A DNA stretch of 64,000 nt from an uncultured Bacteroidales bacterium (lineage in GTDB: Bacteria; Bacteroidota; Bacteroidia; Bacteroidales; Paludibacteraceae). Made by a program: the position numbers and the translations under genes. Shown here one piece after another: positions 17,552-27,358 of this stretch (within the stretch, counting starts at the first letter, position 1; each line of letters starts with the position of its first letter). A model generated the notes under the pieces. That model had not been told where the DNA came from, searched no databases, and worked only from the letters and a program-made list of their open reading frames with translations. The stretch lies in assembly GCA_900542355.1 (NCBI GenBank), contig UQNE01000007.1, forward strand, positions 49,974 through 113,973. The letters are read 5' to 3'.

Positions 17552-20500
17552 TTATCTCATTACCTTATCAAGAAGTTCGGAATAGTTGGTGATAACATCG
17601 TAAACCACATCGCTTCCGGCAATCGCCTGGAAATGCTTGCGTGCACAGTCTATCTTCTTGTTCTCCCAATCGCGACGACCAACGCTTGACAAAGTACCTT
17701 TTGATTCAGCAACGAAATAGATGTGTTTGAGTTCGTCGGACTCTTCAAAGACAATTGCCCAATCGGGATTATAGTGTCCCATCGGCGTGTTGATGTAGAA
17801 ACCGTGTGGAAGTTTCGTGTAAACGGCAACTTGTTGGCGTTTCTCCAATTCTTCGGCGATAGGTAGTTCGACAGTCTTACTATCCACCACTACTAAATCG
17901 TAAAGAGACTTAGTCGATTCGATAGCATTCTCACCCAAGATTCCACGAACGGCATTGGCTGTAAAGATATTGCTTTCATGATACTTGTCAAGGCGGTGAT
18001 ATGTGATACTTTCAACTACAGAAATAGCCTTTTGACTATTGATGATTGCGCCAACTCGTTGGATAAACTCTTCAGGATTGACCTTAAACTTGTCAAAAGA
18101 CGCCGGCTTGATTCCTTTCAATATATCCACAACTGCACGACGAGTAAGATTAGTAGTTTCTACCAATTTTCCAATAAGGTCATAGACTACTTTATTATTC
18201 GTAGTTGCTATATTGCGATTGGCATCATATGTTTCTCCTCTGATAAAAGCGTCTCCTAACTCCAGTTGCTGTCTATCACGAATAGTTCCCAATGTTCCGG
18301 TACCAACCTCAATACGCACATGTGAGACGACCAGTTCCTTGTCTATTCTTTCGATAGATTTTTTGACCAGTTCTTCAGTTTCAAAACTCACCGTGTAATA
18401 AGTTTGCCGATTGATTTTATGCCATAGTGCTTGAAACTCTTGCTTATCAAAATTATGACTGAGAAAATGTCCTTCTTTGATCTTACGATCATCTTTAGGG
18501 CATATAGAAGAAGGATTATATACTTGATTCAATCGTTTAACGATAACCTCCTTGATAGGATTAAATTCGTCCGTAAAATTGAGTTTTCCTTGTTCCTGAT
18601 CATCAAAGTACTTTTTGGTAAGTTTGCCGGAATCATCCACATAGTTTTCCTCTGTGAGGACAGTATAAATTTTCTTAGCCTCATCCTGCTCAATAGTTTC
18701 TTGTTTGCCATTACTGTCGATGTACTTATAGTGATGGAACAATTCGGGCGTAACACAAATAGGACGATCCGTCACAGCGTCTGCAATCTCTTGTTGTAAA
18801 GCCTGAGCAAAAGATTTGTAACTCTCACTGGCAATAACGGTGAGATTATTGACGGCAAACACATCGCTACCAAGTGTGTCGCTATCTTGTCTCTCACCGG
18901 CTTGATTAACGCAAAGGCGCATGCCACGCCCAACTTCCTGTCTTTTCTTTGTCTGATTATCACTATCTTTGAGCGTACAAATCTGGAATACATTCGGATT
19001 GTCCCATCCCTCTTTCAGCGCAGAGTGCGAAAATATAAAACGCGTTGGCTCATCCATGTCCAATAAGCGCTCCTTGTTGGTCATAATAAGATCATACGCA
19101 CTTTCATCTTGGCTCTCCTTATTTTTTTCTTCTCCATTTGTAAAATGCCCCGTTCTTTTGTCGCGGGAGAAATAGCCGTTATGTACATCCTCTGCCGAGA
19201 ACTTGCGCAGATATTGTACATATTCGTCGTCTTCACCAACTTTTGGGGTAAAACTTTCTATAGCCGCGCGATATTCTTCTTCAAAAATGTCAGCATACTT
19301 TCCATTGTGCTGTCCCCCATCGTAACAGCGATAATTATCCACATGGTCAATAAAAAACAAGGACAACACTTTAATCCCCCGATAGTACAACTTGCGTTCT
19401 TTGCGCAAGTGTGCAGCAATGGTTTCGCGTATTTGTATGCGACGGATTAGTTCTTCATTGGCTGCGCCATCTCTCTCTCTCGCAAATATATGCCATTTCT
19501 GAAAGATATGGTACGGTTTAGGCCGTCGATCTCATCGATGACATAGTTATCTCGATATTCCTCCAATTGCCCAGAATGCGAGTAAAGATCAAAGCCTTCA
19601 TCCACTAATTCTGTCACGCTATGGGAGCCGACTGTCTGCTTTTTCTCATAGACAATGCGTGCCTTAGGGCCGTTCGGCGTTAGAACAATCTCCTGCAAGA
19701 ATACAAAGCCTGTACTTGCATCTGTGCCTACCTGCACTACACCGCGCACATTTATCTCCTTGACCAATTTCCGATTGTAGGCATCTATTGCGTCAAGGCG
19801 ATAAATCATATTTTGTTTATCCGCATCACGGTGGGTCGCCGAATAACGCAATGCAAATAGTGGGTTAAAGTTGAGTAACTTCTGTCGTGTAACATTCCCT
19901 CGATTAGCCCCCAACACAGATTGCGGTTCGTCAATAATTAGAATCGGGCGTGTAGCAGCCACCACGGCTATTGGCTTACGAGAGCGAAAACTATCCAATT
20001 TTTTATCAATGCGGCGAGCGGCTTCACCGCGGGCACTGAAGGCCTGTGAATTAATAATCATTGCTTGCATACGATTGTCAGAAGCAAAGAGATCGAGCAT
20101 ATTCAGTTGCTCGGGATTAGAATTATAGACGAAGTAATTGATATGCTCATTGTATTCCTCGGCAAAATGATCAGCAGTAACTTGAAAAGAATGGAGAACC
20201 CCTTCGCGTATGGCAATGCTCGGCACAACAATGATATATTTTGACCAACCATACTGCTTGTGCAACTCAAACATCGTTTTGATGTAGGTATAAGTTTTTC
20301 CCGTACCCGTTTCCATCTCGATGGTCAGGCTCAGATACCTTTCGTTCAATTCTGCCTTGGGCTCTAATCCATTGCGAAACTGTACATCCTCTATATTTTT
20401 CTTCAAATCTACTTGGGAATTTATTTCATCATTGCGAACGCCGAATGTACCGACATTATCCAATTCAAGTGTCGGCGCATTATCGGCATTTCCCAAGTCG

Positions 20501-20607
20501 CGTATGAAGGAAAAGCCTTGCGAGTAAGGTTGCCCTCTGAAGACATCCACCACTGCTTGAGCGGCCTCTTCTTGAAAAGGCTGTTTCTTAAATTGTAATT
20601 TCTTCAT
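17552..20607 (-). pseudogene. type III restriction endonuclease Res, split by a frameshift at a (GA)6 tract
   Basis: Two reading frames together make one Res protein of about 1,015 residues. The upstream part (20607-19447) has the helicase Walker A METGTGKTYTYIKTMFEL and motif II LIIDEPQSV, then stops at TAA (19447-19449). The downstream part (frame open into the junction, internal Met at 19408, end 17552) has motif VI-like GWDNPNVFQICTL and RQEVGRGMRL. Its C-terminal PD-(D/E)xK nuclease reads NPDWAIVF ... FVAESKG. The frames meet at six GA units (19470-19481 on the plus strand as CT). Five units would give IYLRERDGAANEELIRRI in one frame. The gene is thus off as sequenced, but a two-base change would repair it. 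It follows mod by 7 nt. Confidence 0.85.
19470..19481. repeat. (GA)6 dinucleotide tract at the res frame junction
   Basis: Twelve nt of alternating GA (CT on the plus strand). Slipped-strand loss of one GA, or gain of two, would fuse the two res frames. Six units are few for a fast switch, but the tract coincides exactly with the frame change. Confidence 0.85.
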
Positions 20608-20614
20608 GGGTTTG

Positions 20615-22687
20615 TCAAATTACGCGGATTTTTTGTGCTACATCATTATCTTGCCAACCGAGATGTTGTTTGAACTGCTCAAAGATATTCATTTTTTGTG
20701 AGGCTTCGTTGAACGCCACATCCAGCAAAACTACTCGCAGTGGGTGCATTTCGGCAATGGCATCAATCACTTGTTCGGTGATCTTACCCTGTCGATCAAG
20801 ACATGCCACAAGGTCTCCATCATTCACATTTAGGATAGAGCAGTTATCTACAATGCTCTTGCTTATAGGTTCTGACAATTTCACTCCCCAGCGTAGCATA
20901 CACTCAAACAAGAGATCGAGGTCGTTGCGGTCATCCTTGATATTGTCAATCAGGCCTTCAATCATACCTTGTGTGAATTCGTTAGGTGTAAATGCCACTT
21001 GTTTGTAGTTCGTTTCATCTACCTTGAGTACACGAAAACCGGTATCAACTTCAGGATGTTTTGCTTTTATTTTACTGCCTGCACGACGAATCCGCTCTTT
21101 GGCGATCTCTGTTAAGTAGTGAGGTTTGCCTACTTCATCCAAAAATTCTATGCTATTTCTTATTGTCTCTTTTGCTTTTGCTCTAGACACTTTAGAAAGG
21201 TTTTCATCTAGATTTTCAGGCAATTGTACCATAATAAACTTACGATGTCCACCATCTTCGGCGTTAAGTTGCATTACAGCATGTGCTGTTGTAGCAGAAC
21301 CCGAAAAAAAGTCCAAGACTAAAGAGGTTGATTCATCATAAGAAGTAACCAAGGATATAAAATTCTTTATTATTTCTTCGTCTTTAGGATAGTCAAATAC
21401 ATGTTTCCCAAATAAAGAATCAAGCCGTTGAGATGCTCCCCGACCGTCTTTATAAAATACACTTGCAAATACTTCAAATTCTGTTTCTTTCAAGTATCGT
21501 TTTAGGCAAGGAACTGTGGTCTCATCTTTTCCAAATGCGATACGATTATTTGCTAGTAGTTCTGGTAATTTAGATTCTGAAAACCGCCATCCTCCACTCG
21601 GACATTTACAAGGTTTACCCGTAACTGGGTGAAGTATCGTGAATCTCCCTCCTTGACCCGTGCCTTGGGATATATCACCCTGATAATATATCCCAAGGCA
21701 CGGGTCAAATTTTTTATAGTGAGATTGACCTTTTACAGGGTCATCATTTGGTAGTGATTTATAGAATGCTGTTAGACCCTTTTCGATGTTTTCAACATCT
21801 TGACTACCATACAAAGATACCAATCGATCGACTTCTGCATAAATTCTGTCTAACCCTTGTTTTAATGTACACCAATTCTTATTTTCAATTTGACTATCGT
21901 GAAAGATATTTGCAGTCTTATTTTTGCAGTAGATCAAACAATACTCGTGGTTAACGGCTACTTGTGCAGCCATAGATTTACGACCCTGTTCCCACACTAT
22001 ATTTGCTACGAAATTGGCTTCACCAAATACCTCATCACATATTTTTTTCAAATTTGCGGCCTCATGATCATCGATAGAGATAAATATTACTCCGTCATCA
22101 GTGAGCATAGATCGGCAAGCGAGTAAGCGTTCATACATCATACTGCACCAATTGGAGTGGAAGCGGCCACAAGTATCCGTATTCTGACGATAACGATTTC
22201 CTAATTCATCTTTCGCTCCAGAATCCTTATCATACTCACTCTGTGTTTGGCGGCGATCGTCTTTATAAATAAAATCCTCACCTGTATTGTATGGTGGGTC
22301 AATATAAATCATTTTGACAGAACGGTCGTAACTATTTTGCAGCAGTTTCAGTACCTCTAAGTTTTCACCTTCGATGTATAAGTTCTGCGTATTCTCCCAA
22401 TCTACAGATTCGTTTTCACACGGGCGCAAGGTCTTAGTGATACTCTTCGCTGCATTTCTTGCTGCCTCTGTTTTTCCCACCCAAGTGAAGTCGTACACTT
22501 CGTGTGGATTCTCTACAGCAAGGTCTCCCAGCATTAGACGCAGCATATCGAAGTTAACTTTCCAGCAGATGTGTCCGGTCTTGGGATCTGCCACTTCGGT
22601 GATAGCAGCCGGACAGATTTCGGCAAGTTGTGCAATGGTGAGTTGTGTGCCGTCAGTAGTTTGACGATCCAAATACATTTGCTCCAT
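20615..22687 (-). CDS. type III site-specific DNA adenine methyltransferase Mod
   Basis: 690 residues. The catalytic motif IV IDPPYNTGEDF lies near residue 129, before the AdoMet motif VLDFFSGSATTAHAV near residue 460. This is the beta-group order found in type III Mod proteins. The region between is the target-recognition part, with GKPCKCPSGGWRFS, a segment conserved in this family. Mod methylates adenine in a short asymmetric site and gives specificity to Res. The ORF is intact, so methylation may persist while Res is off. A perfect 23-bp inverted repeat lies inside the coding sequence at 21653-21708. The start is 2 nt after the DUF4391 stop. Confidence 0.92.
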   Translation of the reverse strand: MEQMYLDRQTTDGTQLTIAQLAEICPAAITEVADPKTGHICWKVNFDMLRLMLGDLAVENPHEVYDFTWVGKTEAARNAAKSITKTLRPCENESVDWENTQNLYIEGENLEVLKLLQNSYDRSVKMIYIDPPYNTGEDFIYKDDRRQTQSEYDKDSGAKDELGNRYRQNTDTCGRFHSNWCSMMYERLLACRSMLTDDGVIFISIDDHEAANLKKICDEVFGEANFVANIVWEQGRKSMAAQVAVNHEYCLIYCKNKTANIFHDSQIENKNWCTLKQGLDRIYAEVDRLVSLYGSQDVENIEKGLTAFYKSLPNDDPVKGQSHYKKFDPCLGIYYQGDISQGTGQGGRFTILHPVTGKPCKCPSGGWRFSESKLPELLANNRIAFGKDETTVPCLKRYLKETEFEVFASVFYKDGRGASQRLDSLFGKHVFDYPKDEEIIKNFISLVTSYDESTSLVLDFFSGSATTAHAVMQLNAEDGGHRKFIMVQLPENLDENLSKVSRAKAKETIRNSIEFLDEVGKPHYLTEIAKERIRRAGSKIKAKHPEVDTGFRVLKVDETNYKQVAFTPNEFTQGMIEGLIDNIKDDRNDLDLLFECMLRWGVKLSEPISKSIVDNCSILNVNDGDLVACLDRQGKITEQVIDAIAEMHPLRVVLLDVAFNEASQKMNIFEQFKQHLGWQDNDVAQKIRVI
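21653..21708. repeat. perfect 23-bp inverted repeat inside mod
   Basis: The left arm (21653-21675, starting TTGACCCGTG) and right arm (21686-21708) are exactly complementary around a 10-nt loop. On the plus strand, antisense to mod, the hairpin is followed by ATTTTTT, which would make an intrinsic terminator for antisense transcription. Confidence 0.9.
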
Positions 22688-22689
22688 AA

Positions 22690-23358
22690 TTATATTTGTT
22701 TTAATTCGTTTCGTAGTTGTTTCAAGTGTTGATTAAGTTCCCGTTGCCGATTATATTGTGGTTCCATGCGTATGGCATTTTCCAATGCTTTTATATCCGC
22801 GAGAAGTTTCCGCTTTCGTTGTTCCTGCTTCACCACCTCTTGTAGAGGCTGTTGGCCCGTTAGTTGGAAGCCCGCAATCTGTGCCACATAGTTGTCGTAG
22901 ATCTGAGCAGTAGTCTGTCCTTGCATAGGTAAGGACAACTGGTCAACACAACGGAAATGGGTTGTGTAGGTAGCGGTGATGTTGAAAACTGTGTGCTCAC
23001 GATTAGCCCATTGTTTATAGTTGATAAGTAAACGATATTCGTCTTCGTATTTAAGAATAAAAACGATGAACTGCGGTAAGAACTTGTCCACAAAATTAAC
23101 CACCTCATCCGAGCAGTATTTATTCTTAAGATTGACAAGAAAGACTTGTAGTTCCTTGATATCCTCGGTAGGCTCTACATTGCAGGTTGTGGCAGCAATT
23201 TTGTAGAGCCAAACAATACTGTCGATGTCTTCGGTAAAGCGTAGTTTCATTTCTCGGCGTGCTTTCCGTTCATCGAAATGGCACATGAATGCTACTTTAG
23301 GTATTGTCTTCCCTACGATACAAGACTCCGGATATTTGAGCATGTTGTCTGCTGTCAT
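22690..23358 (-). CDS. DUF4391 domain protein
   Basis: 222 residues. The KVAFMCHFDERKARREMKL segment near residue 25 and the QLSLPMQGQTTAQIYDNYV segment near 140 are the parts I associate with DUF4391, a family usually encoded between a helicase and a type III-like mod gene. The C-terminal 60 residues are a charged coiled coil (KQEQRKRKLLADIKALENAI onwards). It overlaps the helicase gene by 4 nt and precedes mod by 2 nt, so its dosage is probably tied to both. The biochemical role is unknown. Confidence 0.75.
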   Translation of the reverse strand: MTADNMLKYPESCIVGKTIPKVAFMCHFDERKARREMKLRFTEDIDSIVWLYKIAATTCNVEPTEDIKELQVFLVNLKNKYCSDEVVNFVDKFLPQFIVFILKYEDEYRLLINYKQWANREHTVFNITATYTTHFRCVDQLSLPMQGQTTAQIYDNYVAQIAGFQLTGQQPLQEVVKQEQRKRKLLADIKALENAIRMEPQYNRQRELNQHLKQLRNELKQI

Positions 23359-26300
23359 TTGACCACAAGAAAACTGATAAGTTCAAAATCATCCAATCCG
23401 TGTATATCGCCAACGAGGGCCGTCGTTTCTCCGGGAGAGAAAAGGCTCTCGATATCAGATTGTTGTTTGACACCGATGATGTTCTCAACGGACTTGCCAA
23501 GCAAATCCGAGTATTGCTTCATATAACAACCATTTTTCGTTTCGTCGTTGAAAGCCTTAGTCAGTTTGCCGTCGGGTGCACTTTTCCCCTTGCAGACAAG
23601 TCGCATGAAATCAAGCAGTTGTTTGGGATGTAAATAGTCGGTGATAATCTCTCCGTCCTTGCGTATATGCACCATATAGAACGGATGCAAGAGGTTTCGC
23701 TTGCCGATATTGACGGCATTGTTCCTATGTCTGAGGACAAAGATAACGCCTTGTTTATCGGGGTCGTCTGACTTTACTACCGTATGCATTCCAAGTGGTG
23801 CTCGTTCCAATTCCTCCTTATGCTTTGCATCATGTATATACTGCAAGAGGTCGAGTCGGAAGTCATTGAGCCCAAGATCCATGATATTGATGCCCGTATT
23901 CGTGTCGTCTATATCAATCACTTCGTTTTGCAGGCGTTGAAGTTGATCTTTGCGATATTTCAAGTCGTCTTGTTCCTCGTTGGAAAGGAGATTGTCATCA
24001 CCCGCAGCGGCAAGCACCGTGGCTCTCATACGATTCTCCACACGACTTTCAAGATTGATGTATTGGTCAAGATCCATATCCGGCCAGTAGTTGACCAACT
24101 GTATGCATTTGTTCTTGGAGCCGATACGATCGATACGCCCAAAACGCTGAATGATACGCACGGGGTTCCAGTGAATATCATAATTGATGAGGTAGTCGCA
24201 GTCTTGCAAGTTCTGCCCCTCGGAGATACAGTCTGTGGCAATGAGTACATCAATCTCGCGCGTTTCTTCGGAGTAGAGCGTATTGCGGTCTTTGGATACC
24301 GGCGAGAATAGGGTCAGCAATTTATTAAAGTCGTTAATACTCTCTTTGGAAACGCCCTTTTGAGAATCCTTTTTTGGAGAGGATTCTATCGCCTTAGGTA
24401 AATTTATCTTTACATCATTGCCCGTAACGAGTGCCGTATAGAGTTGTGCGTGCTCCAATATAGGTTGCGCTAACTGTTCGTACAGATAGTTCGCCGTATC
24501 CGCAAAGGCGGTGAAGATGATTACCTTTTTGTTGGTTTCATTGATAGGGTTGCGGAATTTCTTTTGTAAATCCTCTCTGAGTTGCTGCAGTTTGCTATCA
24601 TGGTCGGGGGTAATCGTCTGCATTTTTTTCAATAAGTCTGCAATGATCTTTTGGTCTGCCTCCAAATCTCCTCGCCAACTCAAGTAGTCCATATCAGCGA
24701 GAGAGATATCCGTCTTTTTACCTCCTACAATAGCATCATCGTCGATATCATCGACATCAGGGGCATTTGACAGGTTTAGTGATCCGATGTTGGGCGTTGC
24801 TTTAGTTCTCTGAAAATTGTCGATCGTTTCTGTCGTGCTATCGATATTGCTTTTGATGCGTTCGAGGGTACGGCGGAATGCCTCGACTGAACTCTCCAAC
24901 CGCTTGAGCAGATTGACAGCCATCAATCGACGAATACCCTCTTCTCGCCCCAACATACTTAATCCCCTGTCAATATTGTATTTGTCGCTTTTAGAGGGCT
25001 GTATGTAGTAAGAGGGTGCGTACACACTCAGATTGAGGTCATTTAGTTGCTCTGCGATATCTGGGAAAGTAATTCCACTGATGTCGGTAAGCGACGGGTG
25101 TCTGCTAATGGGCGACAATCGAGTCGGGAAACTTCCGATATCGGCGGTATTGTAATACTTCTCGATATGCTTTCGACTCCGCGCGATGGTTACGGCATCC
25201 AACAATTTGAAGAAGTCCGGATCCAATCGGCTGAGTAAGGCATCCGTTGTACGCTCGCCATCTTTTTTCTTAGCCCATTCACTGTATTTTCTCTGGGCAT
25301 CACTAAAGATATTTTTTATAGGTTTCTTTGTACCAAGTAGGGGATTTATCAGGTCCGGATTGCCCTCGTAGGCGAGTTGGAGTTGATTTTGGAGGTCAGA
25401 AAATCGATTGTTGACAGGCGTGGCCGTAAGCATAAGGACTTTTGTCTTAATGCCTTCTCGAATAACTTTGTTCATCAGCCGTGTGTAGCGATTCTCATGC
25501 GGGTTCTCTGCATTCTCATCGATGTTTCCTCCATTGCGTAGGTTATGGCTTTCGTCAATCACCACAAGGTCATAGTTTCCCAAATTGATACATGCTAAAT
25601 CGATGCCGTTAGACATTCCGCTCGTTCTACTTAAGTCGGAATGGAAGAGGACATCATAGCGCAATCGGTCTTTGACGATGGGGTTATTTTTGTAGTTAGC
25701 ACGGTAGGATTGCCAGTTGTTTTGTAGTTTCTTTGGGCACAGCACAAGAACCGATCTGTTGCGGCTCTCGTAGTACTTGATCACCGCAAGGGCAGTGAAG
25801 GTCTTACCAAGTCCCACACTGTCAGCAAGTATGCAACCGTTGTAGCGTTCCAATTTGTTGATGATTGCGAGTGCTGCATCTCGTTGGAAATCATAGAGTT
25901 TGTTCCATATTTGGCTATTTTTCAGTTTGATTTCTTCGTTAGGCAACTCATCATCGGAGAGGTTGGATAGGAACTCGTGGAAGATGTGGTATAGCGTGAG
26001 AAAATACATAAATTCGGGGCTATTCTCACGATAAATGGTTTCGATGCCCTCCAAGACTTGTTCGGTAACATCTTGCACTTTATCTTGGTCTTTCCAGAGG
26101 TTGTTGAAGTTCTCCACAAAGCCGCGAGTGGTCTCAGCGTCCAAACGCGCCACTTGCGAAAATAACCGGTTCCCCTTTTGGGTACCTATTTCAGTAGTGG
26201 TGAACTCGTTGAAAGGCATATAGGTCAGCGTCTGCTGCTCCTGCATGACATTGAAAAAGCCAGTAGGGATAGTGCCATCCGATATGTTGGCTTTGAAGTG

Positions 26301-26642
26301 CACTTTTGCTCGCACCCAGTCCGCACACTCGCGAGCAATGGCGCGTTGCGACAAGCGGTTACGAAGGCATATCTCAAATTCAGTTCCGTACAAATCGCGC
26401 TCATGGTTCAATTTTGGGATATAGAACTCGCGTTTCTGCTTCTCTGACTTATCTTGGGTGAAAGCAGATGTCGTGAAAAGGAATTGCAACTCGTCGATAT
26501 TCTGCAATTCTTTACTCAATACCTTAAAAGCATAGATAGAGAAACTCGCTGCGGCGATTTGCAATTTTGCCCCTTGCTTTAATTGTTGGCGAAGATCCTC
26601 AACGAGAGGCCGGTTGGTATTATCTAAAATTTCTACTGCCAT
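23355..26642 (-). CDS. SNF2-type helicase with N-terminal PLD-like domain
   Basis: 1,095 residues. Residues 1-150 resemble a phospholipase D-like nuclease module that has lost clear HKD motifs. The helicase core follows: Walker A DSVGLGKTFTA (about 274), motif II VIDESHNLRN (361), motif III LMLTATPVNNRFSDL, and motifs V/VI ATDCISEGQNLQDCD and IIQRFGRIDRIG. An acidic insert (DDIDDDAIVGGKK) lies near residue 650. The C-terminal 150 residues carry no domain I can name. It is the first gene of the operon and overlaps DUF4391. Helicases of this type accompany DUF4391-Mod-Res sets; a DNA-translocase role in defence is inferred. Confidence 0.85.
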   Translation of the reverse strand: MAVEILDNTNRPLVEDLRQQLKQGAKLQIAAASFSIYAFKVLSKELQNIDELQFLFTTSAFTQDKSEKQKREFYIPKLNHERDLYGTEFEICLRNRLSQRAIARECADWVRAKVHFKANISDGTIPTGFFNVMQEQQTLTYMPFNEFTTTEIGTQKGNRLFSQVARLDAETTRGFVENFNNLWKDQDKVQDVTEQVLEGIETIYRENSPEFMYFLTLYHIFHEFLSNLSDDELPNEEIKLKNSQIWNKLYDFQRDAALAIINKLERYNGCILADSVGLGKTFTALAVIKYYESRNRSVLVLCPKKLQNNWQSYRANYKNNPIVKDRLRYDVLFHSDLSRTSGMSNGIDLACINLGNYDLVVIDESHNLRNGGNIDENAENPHENRYTRLMNKVIREGIKTKVLMLTATPVNNRFSDLQNQLQLAYEGNPDLINPLLGTKKPIKNIFSDAQRKYSEWAKKKDGERTTDALLSRLDPDFFKLLDAVTIARSRKHIEKYYNTADIGSFPTRLSPISRHPSLTDISGITFPDIAEQLNDLNLSVYAPSYYIQPSKSDKYNIDRGLSMLGREEGIRRLMAVNLLKRLESSVEAFRRTLERIKSNIDSTTETIDNFQRTKATPNIGSLNLSNAPDVDDIDDDAIVGGKKTDISLADMDYLSWRGDLEADQKIIADLLKKMQTITPDHDSKLQQLREDLQKKFRNPINETNKKVIIFTAFADTANYLYEQLAQPILEHAQLYTALVTGNDVKINLPKAIESSPKKDSQKGVSKESINDFNKLLTLFSPVSKDRNTLYSEETREIDVLIATDCISEGQNLQDCDYLINYDIHWNPVRIIQRFGRIDRIGSKNKCIQLVNYWPDMDLDQYINLESRVENRMRATVLAAAGDDNLLSNEEQDDLKYRKDQLQRLQNEVIDIDDTNTGINIMDLGLNDFRLDLLQYIHDAKHKEELERAPLGMHTVVKSDDPDKQGVIFVLRHRNNAVNIGKRNLLHPFYMVHIRKDGEIITDYLHPKQLLDFMRLVCKGKSAPDGKLTKAFNDETKNGCYMKQYSDLLGKSVENIIGVKQQSDIESLFSPGETTALVGDIHGLDDFELISFLVVK

Positions 26643-26754
26643 ACTTCATGGTATTTTTATTTCCGTTAACTACTATTGTTTCTCTGCTCTATGGCACGCA
26701 AAATTGGGGTTGTCCCTCAAAAACCGTCGTTTTTTATGGACAATTAAAAATAAT

Positions 26755-26786
26755 TTTGGTAGTATCAGATTTTTTGCGTAATTTTG
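26755..26786 (+). promoter_or_regulatory. orphan plus-strand promoter
   Basis: TTTG (26755-26758), exactly 20 nt, TAATTTTG (26779-26786). This matches the consensus as well as the promoters of real genes in the window, but no plus-strand ORF follows for over 3 kb. Confidence 0.6.
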
Positions 26787-27138
26787 CAGTCTGATGGGGG
26801 ATTGTTTGGTGTCATTCCCTCAATCGTATTGGTACGAAAAATTGGGTATTAAAAACGACCATTTTTTGTACTCACAATGGCTCCGCTAATGAGGCTAAAA
26901 CATATAATTACCATGTAATTTGGACATTAATTTCTCTCCGCGCAGTGATTTTTGTTCTCCGTTAACGGCCATTAAAAATCCCTCTCCAACGCAAAAGTTC
27001 TTTGGGCTCCAATGGCGGTTAATTGTCCGTTAATTGCTTTGATTGTTCTCCACTAATTGCCATTAAAAACCATTAAAATTTTCTTTTGCCCTAAATGGGG
27101 GCTTTGATTTTGTCCCGAATGGGGAGAATGTAGAGAAA

Positions 27139-27293
27139 GCGGGCTTGGCAAGCCCGTGACGAGGGACACTTCGCGGGTGTGGAGCGCAAGGTGTGCGTGT
27201 GCCCGGGATAGAAACTATGGATAGAAGGGAGCGGGCTTGGCAAGCCCGCAACGAGGGACACTTCGCGGGTGCGGAGCGCGAGGTATGCGTGTG
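27139..27293. repeat. two direct copies of a 63-bp hairpin-bearing unit
   Basis: Copy 1 is 27139-27201 and copy 2 is 27231-27293, about 90% identical by eye, 29 nt apart. Each begins with the palindrome GCGGGCTTGGCAAGCCCG and continues ACGAGGGACACTTCGCGGGT. Copy 2 completes the palindrome perfectly. Confidence 0.85.
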
Positions 27294-27358
27294 TGAATAT
27301 GTAGGGATTTTTTTGGGGGAGGAATTTTTTGGGGGGAAGAAAGGCGGGGAGGGATTTT

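Larger units (their letters stand above)
26643..27358. other. gene-free stretch at the right border of the island, with repeats and an orphan promoter
   Basis: No convincing gene on either strand. Contents, left to right: a plus-strand promoter (26755-26786) with no gene behind it; an A/T-rich direct repeat (26898-26935) matching 13564-13600; two 26-bp dispersed elements (26952-26977 and 27043-27068); a duplicated 63-bp hairpin unit (27139-27201 and 27231-27293); and T/G-rich runs from 27304 to the end. I could not find a clear promoter for the helicase operon on the minus strand. Confidence 0.6.
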
